Shown here: positions 7,392 to 15,178 of the stretch, in pieces
Numbering within the stretch: the first letter of the stretch is position 1
How the letters are laid out: each line of letters begins with the position of its first letter
Made by a program: the position numbers and the translations under genes
The notes under the pieces: generated by a model
Databases searched by the model: none
Told to the model about the DNA's origin: nothing
Seen by the model: the letters and a program-made list of their open reading frames with translations, nothing else
Source: a virus
Direction: 5' to 3' (one strand)
Length of the DNA: 24,385 nucleotides
Virus record (IMG/VR): IMGVR_UViG_3300032331_001732
Span: 1-24,385 of that record

Positions 7392-9581
7392 TTATTGTAA
7401 TACTACTCCTCCAGAATTTCTTTTTACTTCTCCTGGTTTCCAGAATGTTTTTCCAGATTCTGGTAGGGTATATATTTCACTTTTATTAGTACTATCCCAT
7501 CCTATAAATGCTTCTCCATATCTAGGAACAAAATTATGTAATGGGGTGAAATTAACTGTTACTTTAATACCTTTAGGTAATTGACCTACATAATATTCAG
7601 AATTAGAATCAATTCCTAAACCTAATTCATCTCTATTAATATCCCAACCCATATTTTCAATTTCAGAAAAATCTAAACTTTTTATAATACAAGGCATTCC
7701 TCTAAAGTAATTACCCATTGTAAATTTAGTTACAGATCCTCTCATTAGTCCAGCGACAGTACTATCTTTAGTTGTTGGAGAATATGATGGAGCTACTGTC
7801 CAAAATAAAGCATTTAACTTTTTATAATTAGTTATCATATCCGCTCTTGAAAGAGCAGGCACTAAAAATGTTACATTAGCATCTCGAGAAAATCCATTAT
7901 ATTTATAAAAACTTTCAGCTCTACCCATATATTTTATAGGTGACCATTCAGCTTTAGCTCCGTCATTCCAAGTTTCTAAATATGCTCTAAAATCTACTAA
8001 ACGATTTGGTTCACTTGAATTAGGATCGTCTATATTAAAATTAAAATCAATTATATCTTCTCCTTCAGTTCCTAATTCTGTTTGGTCTTCTGATATGGCT
8101 TCATTTGGATTTAAAATGTATTTACCATCTTTGTAATTACCTCTATAAATTGTTTTTGAAGCCCCATATGTCGCTTCTCTATTAAATTCTTTATAATTAG
8201 ATGATATTAAATTTTCTTTAGCTCCTTCATTAGCGACATCATCCTTAATACTTTGTCTAAAATCTGTTACACTAACTAAATTAGTTGACTTATTTACACC
8301 TTTAGAAGGTTGTTCTAAAGTTTGTCTATATGAAAATGTAAAAGAATTATTATTAACATCTATTGAAGATGGGGTTAAATCTCTAGCTATATTCTCATCT
8401 TGGTTACCAGGTATGAGTTTAAGATTTTCATCATCAGTTAAGAACTCACTATACAGTCCAGTATATTGTTCTGATGATCCGTATTTGTAAGGAACTGGGA
8501 TATCAGAAGGTAAGCTACCTTTTGGGACTAAATAATTATCAACACCATCTGTCACATTAAAAGCGTATGTAAATCTACCTTCAACGCCTACACTACCTGT
8601 TCTGCCTATATTAAGATTATCAGCTATATTATAATCAGGTGTTCCTCCTGGAGTAGAGTCTGTTGTTGTATCTGCCCCACGAATATATAAAGTATTATAA
8701 TTTTCATCTGTAGGTGAAGATTTTAAAGCTAAAGCTGATACTGTATTTTGATCTAGTGCAAAATTATAAACCCATTCTATACTAGGTTTTTTACCTGATG
8801 GAGTTAAATATCCTTTAATATCAGGTGTAGCAGAGATATATACTGGTTTGAAACTTATATCAGATGGGAATGTTTCTTCTTCTAATGACTGTTTATATGA
8901 CCAAGCTGATTTTCTAGTTTGGGTTGGATTCTGAATTCTAATATTAGTAAGACCTATACCTAATATAGATCCAGGACCTCCAGGATATGATAATAAAATA
9001 TTATCTCCTGAGATTCTAGTTATACCAAATGGATTAATAGTTAATCCTCCTAAATCTTGTTTAGCTATTTTAGCTGTGTAAGCTATTGTTAAACGATTTT
9101 CAATATCTCCATTTGATAAAGTTTGAAATATTGGATATGCTCCTAATCCTCTAGTAGCACTAAAATAACCATATGTTCCACCTAAATAATAACTTGGTTC
9201 ATTTGGGTCTATACCTTGTTTATTTAAGTGTTCCCCTATTGATAAAAGACTAGCTTGAAATATAGTAGAAAAAGGATTATAAACTCTATTTATATTTACT
9301 AATTTAGGATTTTGTCTTTCTAATAACTCTTGTTTAGCGGTAAAAAGTAAACCACTAGGAGTTTTTATATCAGTAAAATATTTTAATAAACGCTCAGTAT
9401 CTTTATAAGAATTAACTGGGTTTAAGTATCCATTCCTTAATAAAAAATCAGGGGAATTAAGAGCTTCTCCATCAGGTATAGGAGTAACAATATATGGTTG
9501 GTTACTTGAACCTCCATCAGGTCTATCATTCCCATACCCTAAAGACTTTAAATTAGTTTTTAGGTTTATTAACGCTGGCAT
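7392..9581 (-). CDS. Probable baseplate tube-initiator/cap protein (gp48/gp54-like C-terminal domain)
   Basis: A 729-residue protein, about twice the length of T4 gp48 (364) or gp54 (320). The C-terminal part (about 529-690) reads like a tail-tube-type beta domain: EWSPIKYMGRAESFYKYNGF, later YKKLNALFW, GLMRGSVTKFTMGNY, then MPCIIKSLDFSEIENMGWDI and VTVNFTPLHNFVPRYGEAF. The 'PCIIxSLxF' plus 'FTPLHNFVP' pair parallels the end of T4 gp48 ('PCQIQSIRF...LEITMREI'). The N-terminal 500 residues are Asn/Ser/Thr-rich, with no family I recognise; GLLFTAKQELLERQNP (78-93) resembles tube-cap proteins. It lies between the tape measure and the LysM-like wedge gene, where a tube-initiating baseplate part is expected. 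The structural call is moderate; the precise T4 counterpart is uncertain. Confidence 0.6.
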   Translation of the reverse strand: MPALINLKTNLKSLGYGNDRPDGGSSNQPYIVTPIPDGEALNSPDFLLRNGYLNPVNSYKDTERLLKYFTDIKTPSGLLFTAKQELLERQNPKLVNINRVYNPFSTIFQASLLSIGEHLNKQGIDPNEPSYYLGGTYGYFSATRGLGAYPIFQTLSNGDIENRLTIAYTAKIAKQDLGGLTINPFGITRISGDNILLSYPGGPGSILGIGLTNIRIQNPTQTRKSAWSYKQSLEEETFPSDISFKPVYISATPDIKGYLTPSGKKPSIEWVYNFALDQNTVSALALKSSPTDENYNTLYIRGADTTTDSTPGGTPDYNIADNLNIGRTGSVGVEGRFTYAFNVTDGVDNYLVPKGSLPSDIPVPYKYGSSEQYTGLYSEFLTDDENLKLIPGNQDENIARDLTPSSIDVNNNSFTFSYRQTLEQPSKGVNKSTNLVSVTDFRQSIKDDVANEGAKENLISSNYKEFNREATYGASKTIYRGNYKDGKYILNPNEAISEDQTELGTEGEDIIDFNFNIDDPNSSEPNRLVDFRAYLETWNDGAKAEWSPIKYMGRAESFYKYNGFSRDANVTFLVPALSRADMITNYKKLNALFWTVAPSYSPTTKDSTVAGLMRGSVTKFTMGNYFRGMPCIIKSLDFSEIENMGWDINRDELGLGIDSNSEYYVGQLPKGIKVTVNFTPLHNFVPRYGEAFIGWDSTNKSEIYTLPESGKTFWKPGEVKRNSGGVVLQ

Positions 9582-9880
9582 TATTGAGGTTGATTAAGCG
9601 TGTATGGTAGTTTTTGAGCTGTAGAGTTATTAAAAAATTGAGGAGCTATAGGTGGTATTTGACCTCCTAAGTCTAATTGTGATGGAGTAGGCAATAAATT
9701 ATTAACTCCATCTAAATATTGTTGATAATCAGAATTTACAGCTCCAGCGTTTTGTCCTGTAATAGAATAGCTATCATGCATTTTAGATTGAGGTGTAGCT
9801 AATGGATTAGTAGGAGGTGTTGCTCCATCAAATGGAGTTAAATTTGAATCTCTATTGATTAATTTATCTAGTAGTCCCAT
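9581..9880 (-). CDS. Small MGLLD-leader protein of unknown function
   Basis: A 99-residue protein I cannot name. It begins MGLLDKLINRDSNL, matching the start of the 541-residue repeat protein at nine of fourteen positions without gaps, and continues with a Pro/Thr-rich stretch in both cases. The rest is polar, with YSITGQNAGAVNSDYQQYLD in the middle and LDLGGQIPPIAP near the end, and is probably mostly unstructured. There are no membrane segments or enzyme motifs. It is the first gene after the tape measure and overlaps the next gene by one base (TAATG), so it likely helps baseplate or tail assembly. Function is unknown. Confidence 0.65.
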   Translation of the reverse strand: MGLLDKLINRDSNLTPFDGATPPTNPLATPQSKMHDSYSITGQNAGAVNSDYQQYLDGVNNLLPTPSQLDLGGQIPPIAPQFFNNSTAQKLPYTLNQPQ

Positions 9881-9895
9881 GGTTTTATATTTTAT

Positions 9896-9904
9896 TATAA
9901 ATAT
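9896..9904 (-). promoter_or_regulatory. ATATTTATA leader element before the baseplate block
   Basis: ATATTTATA on the gene strand, followed by ATAAAATA, lies 15 bases before the ATG at 9880. It is the last copy I see. All later genes in the window follow without a true leader, so it may drive the whole baseplate/fibre block. Confidence 0.5.
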
Positions 9905-9910
9905 TAAATA

Positions 9911-12388
9911 TTATTGAAGGCTGCTCTCAGTTGTTAAAGCTGTGTCGTTTTGGATTGCTAATAATTCTTTATTATTTACTTTAGCTGAGACATTTAATTT
10001 TACTCCTGACATAGCTTCTTTGACTTTATCTCCCATTTTATCCCCCATTTTATCAAAGTCAATTGAGAATATTCGTTCAAGTCGAGACATCATTTGGTTA
10101 ATTTTAGCTGATTCATTATTATTAACGCTTTTTACTTCTAAAGATTCAGGATTTGTTACTGGTGTTATTTCTGGAGTTACCGAATTAATAGTAGGAGTTA
10201 TTTCTGAGAAATTATTATTTATAGTTGATATTGTCTCTTGAGGTTTAGGATTAGATGGGGAAGGTTTTAAAGATGTTGGTTTAGGGAATTTATTTTCTCC
10301 TAATAAATCAGTACCTACTTTAATACTTCCATCAGCTCCATACATTGCTTTATCTTTTGGATCAAGTTGAATTGTTCCAAAATCTCCTTTTAACACAGGC
10401 CGTTTAGGTTGATTAGGATAAACAACACCATCTTTCATAGAGCTAAACGCAGCTATTGCTCCTGCTACAACAGCTAAACCTCCTACTATTGAAGCAGTTA
10501 CAGCTCCAAAAGATACTGCTTCTGCACCTGCTACTTTCATAGCTGTTAAAGCAGCTTCTTTTGTTAATCCTTGATTTAAAGCGCTATTATATGCTCTAGC
10601 TGATATTACTGTTGCGGCCACTGAGGCGGCAGCTGTCACTAAACTTGACACCATTTTTCCAGCTAAAATACCAGCTACCAATCCAAATACTATTTTTAAT
10701 CTTTCTCCAGTAAATAGCATTTGTGCTAACATTTCTAAAGGACCAGCTAAAGCTTCAGTCATTTTTTCTATAGACTTATTTATACTTTCTTGAACAGATA
10801 AACGTTTTAGTTCTTCTGATCCAACTCCCATTACTTTTTGAAGTTGTTCATCTGATAAGCCATTGATGTTTCTTTGGTCGTATATCATCTTAGCCATTTC
10901 TTCACGACCTAAACCTAAAGATTTAGCTATGGCTTCTTGTTGAATACGATTACTACCTGCGAATGAATTAATAAGGTCTTGATTAGTACCTATTTCTTTA
11001 GTTAATCCAACTATATCATTATTTAAAGCGTATAATCTAGCTTGCTCTAAATTAATTTGTTTACCAGTTAGTAATTCTGCTTCTAATTCAGCTGATATAC
11101 TGTCTTCAAAATTTAATAATGAGCTAGCTATTTTATCTACTTGATCTAAAGATAAACCTAATTTTCTAGCTTCAGCGTTAGCTAATCCTATTTTTGCAGC
11201 ATTTCCTCCTAAAGACATAGCTATAGCATCTGATGTGTTGGCGATATCTCTAAAATTAGCCGCTAAGGATATACCTGTTCTGTTAGTTTTATTAAAAGAT
11301 TCTAATTGTTTACCTACAGCTATATTACTAGCTTTTAAATTGTTTCCTGATATTCTACTAAAACGAGCTAGTTTTCCTGCTTCTTCACTCCCCATACCCA
11401 TGAGATTAACCATCTCTGCTGCTTCTTGAAGAGTTTCTTTAGTAAAAATAGCGTCAGCATTAACTCCAAATTGTTTAGATAATGCTGTAGCGGTTTTAAT
11501 ATAATCAGAAGAAGAAATAAGACTCATGTTAAGAGTATCTACATAATCTATACTCTTTCCTGTTTCTCTTCCAAATTCTACTTGAGCTTTATTTAATGAG
11601 TTAAATCCTTCAATTAATTTACCAACAATAAAAACAGCCTCACCCCATTTAGCAAAAGTTTCAGTTATTCCACCTAATGCTTTTCCTACACCAGGAATAC
11701 TTCCTAATTTACCAGCTAAACGTCCTGCAAACCCTAGTTCTTTACTTAATTCTTCAGCTGTGCTTAATAATATTTTAAATTCTTTATTACTTTCTTCTAT
11801 TTTTTCTAAATTAGCATCAAGCGCATTTTTAGTTTCATCATACTCTTTATTAATCCTTCGTAATAATTGTTCTTTTTCTTGTAATTCATTATTTTGAGCA
11901 GTAGTTAATGATGTTAGAGATCTTAAATAATTAACATTAGCTTCTAAAGCTAATTTTTCTATCTCTAATTGATTTTTACTTTCTATTAGTAGAGCTGAAG
12001 CGTTTATTAATCTTTGTCTTTCTAACTCAATTTGAGATTTTAAACTAACAATCTCACTAGCCGACATTTCTCTTATACCTTTTTGATGATGGTAGATTTT
12101 TTCAGATAATGAAATTAAATTATGGTAAGCTTTATTAGTTTCTCTTAAACCTTTATTTTGACTAGCAATTTGTTTAACTATTTTTTCAAAAGCATTTACA
12201 TAATAAAGTACATCATTGTTTATTTGAGCTTGTTCTCTACGTAATCGTCTTAATTCATTACGAGCATTACCTATATTTTGAGCGTGTAAAGCAGATGAGT
12301 CAGCTGCAGATTGTGATAATTCATCAATTAATTGATATAATCTTTTTAATTCATCTAATTCAGCTGGTGTTAGTGGGGTACTTGCCAT
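9911..12388 (-). CDS. Tail tape measure protein
   Basis: An 825-residue protein, longer than the T4 tape measure gp29 (590). Such proteins set the tail length and are released through the tube at infection. Residues about 8-215 form long charged helices with heptad character. Residues about 220-560 are helical, with LGLSLDQVDKIASSLLNFED (410-429) and SLGLGREEMAKMI (490-502), patterns common in phage tape measures. Hydrophobic Gly/Ala-rich segments lie at about 565-598 and 619-650 and could cross the host membrane. A Pro/Asn/Thr-rich linker (about 700-760) leads to a short amphipathic C-terminus with a repeated MGDK. The chaperone genes directly upstream support the call. By the usual 1.5 angstrom per residue rule the tail would be roughly 100-125 nm. 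Confidence 0.88.
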   Translation of the reverse strand: MASTPLTPAELDELKRLYQLIDELSQSAADSSALHAQNIGNARNELRRLRREQAQINNDVLYYVNAFEKIVKQIASQNKGLRETNKAYHNLISLSEKIYHHQKGIREMSASEIVSLKSQIELERQRLINASALLIESKNQLEIEKLALEANVNYLRSLTSLTTAQNNELQEKEQLLRRINKEYDETKNALDANLEKIEESNKEFKILLSTAEELSKELGFAGRLAGKLGSIPGVGKALGGITETFAKWGEAVFIVGKLIEGFNSLNKAQVEFGRETGKSIDYVDTLNMSLISSSDYIKTATALSKQFGVNADAIFTKETLQEAAEMVNLMGMGSEEAGKLARFSRISGNNLKASNIAVGKQLESFNKTNRTGISLAANFRDIANTSDAIAMSLGGNAAKIGLANAEARKLGLSLDQVDKIASSLLNFEDSISAELEAELLTGKQINLEQARLYALNNDIVGLTKEIGTNQDLINSFAGSNRIQQEAIAKSLGLGREEMAKMIYDQRNINGLSDEQLQKVMGVGSEELKRLSVQESINKSIEKMTEALAGPLEMLAQMLFTGERLKIVFGLVAGILAGKMVSSLVTAAASVAATVISARAYNSALNQGLTKEAALTAMKVAGAEAVSFGAVTASIVGGLAVVAGAIAAFSSMKDGVVYPNQPKRPVLKGDFGTIQLDPKDKAMYGADGSIKVGTDLLGENKFPKPTSLKPSPSNPKPQETISTINNNFSEITPTINSVTPEITPVTNPESLEVKSVNNNESAKINQMMSRLERIFSIDFDKMGDKMGDKVKEAMSGVKLNVSAKVNNKELLAIQNDTALTTESSLQ

Positions 12389-12402
12389 AATATGTTATAT
12401 AT

Positions 12403-12411
12403 GATAAATAT
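12403..12411 (-). promoter_or_regulatory. Variant leader element (ATATTTATC) before the tape measure gene
   Basis: ATATTTATC on the gene strand, one base off the consensus, lies 14 bases before the ATG at 12388. It is the only copy in the set that is not a perfect nine-base match, which might fit a lower-copy product. Confidence 0.4.
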
Positions 12412-12417
12412 TAAGAA

Positions 12418-12439
12418 GGCTAAGTTTTAATACTTAGCC
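12418..12439 (-). terminator. Possible weak terminator before the tape measure gene
   Basis: A 7-bp stem (GGCTAAG/CTTAGCC) with an 8-base loop overlaps the last codons of the chaperone frame. On the minus strand it is followed by TTCTTAATATTT, a poor T-tract. It lies immediately before the tape-measure leader element, as the two strong terminators do with theirs, but it may be only an attenuator. Confidence 0.4.
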
Positions 12440-12744
12440 AACTTTTTACCTTTATCCATCTGTCCTTTAAAATGTGATGGTAGATCTATTTTACCTTCTT
12501 TAATTTTTTGAGATTGAGTACCTAAATCTTCATTTTGAGAGGCGTTTTGTTTCTCATAATGTTCTCTCATCTTGTTAAAAGTAAATTTACGCAACCAAAT
12601 AGGCATATTATAAACTGTTTCCCAATCATAACCGCCTTGACCATGAAAAACTATTTCATGAATTTGAGAAAATAAATTAACTCGATGTTGAGGAGCTAAA
12701 TCAGATGTCAGGCCAAAAAAAGTTAAGCCCAATGGGAAGGTCAA
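12427..12744 (-). CDS. Second tape-measure chaperone domain, gp51-like, probably made by frameshift
   Basis: The open stretch gives 105 codons if begun at the TTG at 12744, but there is no ATG before an internal Met at residue 47 and no ribosome binding site. The first ten codons lie out of frame inside the preceding gene. The conserved-looking part starts after the T7 run: LFSQIHEIVFHGQGGYDWET, then YNMPIWLRKFTFNKMREHYE. This resembles the second chaperone domain of many phages (gp51-like or the 'T' of G-T pairs), where a short 'MPxxLRxFyxxK' helix region is typical. The C-terminus is Lys-rich and polar. The best reading is that it is made as the C-terminal part of a 334-residue fusion with the gp26-like protein. 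Independent translation from TTG, or a sequencing miscount in the homopolymer, are alternatives. Confidence 0.65.
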   Translation of the reverse strand: MTFPLGLTFFGLTSDLAPQHRVNLFSQIHEIVFHGQGGYDWETVYNMPIWLRKFTFNKMREHYEKQNASQNEDLGTQSQKIKEGKIDLPSHFKGQMDKGKKLAKY

Positions 12745-13432
12745 TTTTGTTGGTTTGTCCTTCAGGAAAAAAGGTCATATCAACGTCTGGCTGAACCTCC
12801 TTTATGTACTCCCTTAACGCTCTGGAGTCACGAGCTAAAAACATATTATCAACAAAATCACGAATGTCTTTCATATCTCTATTACCTCCAACTGAAGTAA
12901 TAATATATTTCATTCTTGTTGATAATTCTGCTGAGGAATTTTTGTTTATTTTTTTAAGCCCTTCAATCTCAGCATTTATTTTCTTTTCATCTTTACCTGT
13001 TAGTAATTTAAAGGTAATATCTATACCTGAATGTGGAAGTTTAAAAGTAAACTCATTTACTCCTTTTTTAAATAACTCAGTATTAATTGGTTTATTTTCT
13101 AAAGTAGACAAATCAATGTTTTGTTCTTCACCATTCCAATTAAATTTATATTCACTACCATAACCTAACACACGAGCTGCTATTAGAACAGCGTTTTTAT
13201 CACCTATAATTAGGTCTTCATAATCTACATCAGAAACAATAAGTGATTTAACTAACTCATCTAATACTGTACCTTTACTAATATAATTTTGGTTAGTTAA
13301 TATGTCTTCTTCACGAGCTGTCATATACTTCATTTCAATTTTACCACTTGATAAAGGAGATGACTCTGGGTAGATTAGGCCTTGAGAAGGTAATTCGACA
13401 ATTTCTGTCGGCGTTTTAAATTTATTTTCCAT
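12701..13432 (-). CDS. 26: Tape-measure chaperone / baseplate hub assembly protein, T4 gp26-like
   Basis: A 243-residue protein of the gp26-like 'T4 base plate' family (T4 gp26 has 208). The N-terminus PTEIVELPSQGLIYPESSPL, followed by a segment reading IEMKYMTAREEDILTN, is the family hallmark; KSLIVSDVDYEDLIIGDKNA and AARVLGYGSEY follow. In tailed phages the genes just before the tape measure encode chaperones that coat it before tube assembly, and the position here fits. The frame ends with FFWPDI at a run of seven T. A second frame coding for a gp51-like domain continues across that run, so most or some product may be a 334-residue frameshift fusion. The family assignment is good; the chaperone role is inferred from position and from what is known of other phages. 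Confidence 0.8.
   Translation of the reverse strand: MENKFKTPTEIVELPSQGLIYPESSPLSSGKIEMKYMTAREEDILTNQNYISKGTVLDELVKSLIVSDVDYEDLIIGDKNAVLIAARVLGYGSEYKFNWNGEEQNIDLSTLENKPINTELFKKGVNEFTFKLPHSGIDITFKLLTGKDEKKINAEIEGLKKINKNSSAELSTRMKYIITSVGGNRDMKDIRDFVDNMFLARDSRALREYIKEVQPDVDMTFFPEGQTNKIDLPIGLNFFWPDI
12715..12721 (-). promoter_or_regulatory. T7 slippery run, putative +1/-2 frameshift site
   Basis: On the gene strand the zero frame reads AAC TTT TTT TGG and stops four codons later. The downstream frame reads ACT TTT TTT GGC and continues for 95 codons. Slipping tRNA-Phe by +1 (or -2) on the seven T joins the two. A -1 slip would hit TGA after two codons. Losing one T by polymerase slippage would have the same effect. 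Confidence 0.6.
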
Positions 13433-13463
13433 AGCTTTTATTTAATATAACTTTAATGTCTTA

Positions 13464-13472
13464 TATAAATAT
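13464..13472 (-). promoter_or_regulatory. ATATTTATA leader element before the chaperone genes
   Basis: ATATTTATA on the gene strand lies 31 bases before the ATG at 13432, the longest such distance in the window. It starts seven bases after the stop of the repeat-protein gene. Confidence 0.45.
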
Positions 13473-13478
13473 ATACAA

Positions 13479-15104
13479 TTAATGAGCTTGATAATTTGTT
13501 TTCATAAAATTATAATATTTGTTTTCTGGCTCCCATTCTTGAGTGTATGGGGAAGGTGCTAATCCTAATTCACCTGTTACTTCAGGAGGATAAACAGTAG
13601 TATTATCTGTTTGAGGAACAACATAAGTTGTTGGGGCTGCGTTTTGATTTTCAATATCTAATCCAGTATATTGGGTAGAGTTCTCTATAACACTAACTGG
13701 TCCACCAACTGCATTAACTATTATATTTTCATATGTAGCCTCAGGAGTATATGTTTGTCCAAAAGGAGTAGCTGGTCCATTATACTCTCCAGTTGCTTGA
13801 AGAGGATAATTTGTTGTATTATCTATACCTGGTACAACATAAGTTGTTGGTGCAGCTGATGGTAGTTCAACATCTAATCCAGTTTCGTCTAATGTATTAA
13901 CTTGGGCGTTAGTTGTCGGATCAACAATGCTGTTAAATTGAGATAAATAAGTATTAGTTGGGGTATATGGTGTTTGATATTGACTAGGGGCACCACCAAA
14001 TTCTCCCATTTGAATTTGAGGAGATGGGGAGGGAATACCATAATCAGTAGGTGCACTTATATTATTAGGTGTAAAAGTTGTAGGTAAAGCGTTACTATCA
14101 ATATTGTCTAACCCAGTTAAATCTAAAGTACTCTGTTGAGCATTTTGGAAGTTTGAATTTAAATATGTGTTGTTAGCGTTATAAGTCTGAGTATATTGTC
14201 CTGCTCCTCCTCCAAACTCACCTGATGTTAATGATGGATATTGAGTTATAGTATTAGGTGTAACAGTAGTTGGGGCAGAAGATGGATTGGTATCATCTAA
14301 ACCAGTCTGGCTTAATGTTGGGATTTGAGGGCTATTTGGGTCCTCAATAGTAATGTTATTTAAATAAGTATTATTTGGAGTATAAGTTTGAATAAAGTTA
14401 TTACTTTGGCCTCCAAATTCACCCGCTGCTAAGTTTGGGTATGAAGTATTAGTAGAAGGAGAAACTGTTGTTGCTACTAAACCTATATTTTCTATATCTA
14501 AGCCTGTATCTGCCAAACTATTAGGTTGGACATTAGGGTTAAAGTTATTTAAATAAGTACTATTTGGACCATATATTTGATTATATTGGTTAGGAGCTGA
14601 ATTGTATTCACCCGTAGCTAAACTAGGATAGTTTGTTGTGTTAATAGGTGATACAGTAGTTGGTACAGATGATGGATCAGTATTATCTAATCCAGTTTCA
14701 TCTAAGGATTGAGCTAATGGACTTGTTCCTGCTCCTACTACTACATTATTATAATTGATAACAGGTGACCATATTTGTAAAAATTGAACAGCACTTTGAC
14801 CTAGTCCACCTAAAGCTGTAGCTGGATAAACTGTTAAAGTATTAGGAGTTGTAGTTGAAGGAAGATAATTAGGATTATCTACATCTAAACCTGTTTCTTT
14901 TAATGTAGGAGGTTGAATACCTACATTTTGTCCTCCAGCAAACGCATTTAAATAAGTATTATTTGAATTCCATACTTGTTGAAAAGGAGTGACACCAGTG
15001 TTAAACTCTCCAGTGGCTGGAGCTATAGGACCATTACCTTGTGGTGGTACTGGATTGATATCCAAATTTGATTGGTTCTGTAGTAGTAAATCTAATAAAC
15101 CCAT
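13479..15104 (-). CDS. TGLD-repeat protein of unknown function
   Basis: A 541-residue protein I do not recognise. After a short N-terminus (MGLLDLLLQNQSNL) it consists of about seven diverged repeats of 63-78 residues. Each has the order GE[FY]..., a Gln/Tyr-rich strand, N(N/S)TYLN, a variable spacer, TGLD, then (A/V)PTT and YP. TGLD occurs at residues 71, 137, 200, 267, 330, 408 and 480. An eighth, partial unit (TGELGLAPSPYTQEWEPENK) closes the protein. It is rich in Asn, Thr, Pro, Tyr and Ser and almost free of charge and Cys, suggesting extended or beta structure. It lies between tube and tape-measure chaperones, so a tail-associated role is plausible. It shares its first 14 residues in pattern with the small protein at 9880-9581. 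Confidence 0.8.
   Translation of the reverse strand: MGLLDLLLQNQSNLDINPVPPQGNGPIAPATGEFNTGVTPFQQVWNSNNTYLNAFAGGQNVGIQPPTLKETGLDVDNPNYLPSTTTPNTLTVYPATALGGLGQSAVQFLQIWSPVINYNNVVVGAGTSPLAQSLDETGLDNTDPSSVPTTVSPINTTNYPSLATGEYNSAPNQYNQIYGPNSTYLNNFNPNVQPNSLADTGLDIENIGLVATTVSPSTNTSYPNLAAGEFGGQSNNFIQTYTPNNTYLNNITIEDPNSPQIPTLSQTGLDDTNPSSAPTTVTPNTITQYPSLTSGEFGGGAGQYTQTYNANNTYLNSNFQNAQQSTLDLTGLDNIDSNALPTTFTPNNISAPTDYGIPSPSPQIQMGEFGGAPSQYQTPYTPTNTYLSQFNSIVDPTTNAQVNTLDETGLDVELPSAAPTTYVVPGIDNTTNYPLQATGEYNGPATPFGQTYTPEATYENIIVNAVGGPVSVIENSTQYTGLDIENQNAAPTTYVVPQTDNTTVYPPEVTGELGLAPSPYTQEWEPENKYYNFMKTNYQAH
13494..15015 (-). repeat. Seven-fold coding tandem repeat of about 190-235 bp
   Basis: The DNA of the 541-residue gene is a tandem array of diverged units of about 63-78 codons, visible as recurring segments encoding GEFGG, NNTYLN, TGLD and PTT. 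The units are not identical in DNA, so the expansion is old or under selection. Boundaries are approximate. Confidence 0.75.
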
Positions 15105-15114
15105 ATTATTTTAT

Positions 15115-15123
15115 TATAAATAT
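15115..15123 (-). promoter_or_regulatory. ATATTTATA leader element before the repeat-protein gene
   Basis: ATATTTATA on the gene strand, followed by ATAAAATA, lies only 10 bases before the ATG at 15104 and immediately after the tube terminator. If it is a -10 type box, the mRNA leader would be nearly absent. Confidence 0.5.
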
Positions 15124-15136
15124 TAAGAAAAGAAAA

Positions 15137-15154
15137 GCCCACATTACTGTGGGC
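15137..15154 (-). terminator. Rho-independent terminator after the tail tube gene
   Basis: A perfect 7-bp stem (GCCCACA/TGTGGGC) with a 4-base loop. On the minus strand it is followed by TTTTCTTTTCTT (15136-15125). The other side has CTTTTT (15155-15160), so the hairpin could act in both directions. It lies 25 bases past the tube stop codon, and its T-tract leads straight into the next leader element. Confidence 0.85.
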
Positions 15155-15178
15155 CTTTTTATGTTTAAATAGTGGATA

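Noticed and set aside
12742-12744. TTG at 12744 as a real independent start for the gp51-like frame
   Set aside because: It lies inside the preceding gene out of frame, with no ribosome binding site, and the conserved-looking part begins only after the T7 run. Frameshift explains it better.
13494-15015. CRISPR array at the repetitive stretch
   Set aside because: The repeats are long, diverged, in frame and protein-coding. There are no short identical repeats with unique spacers.
15105-15178. tRNA or small RNA gene in the gap after the tube gene
   Set aside because: Apart from the terminator hairpin and the leader element the gap has no cloverleaf or other stable fold visible by eye.
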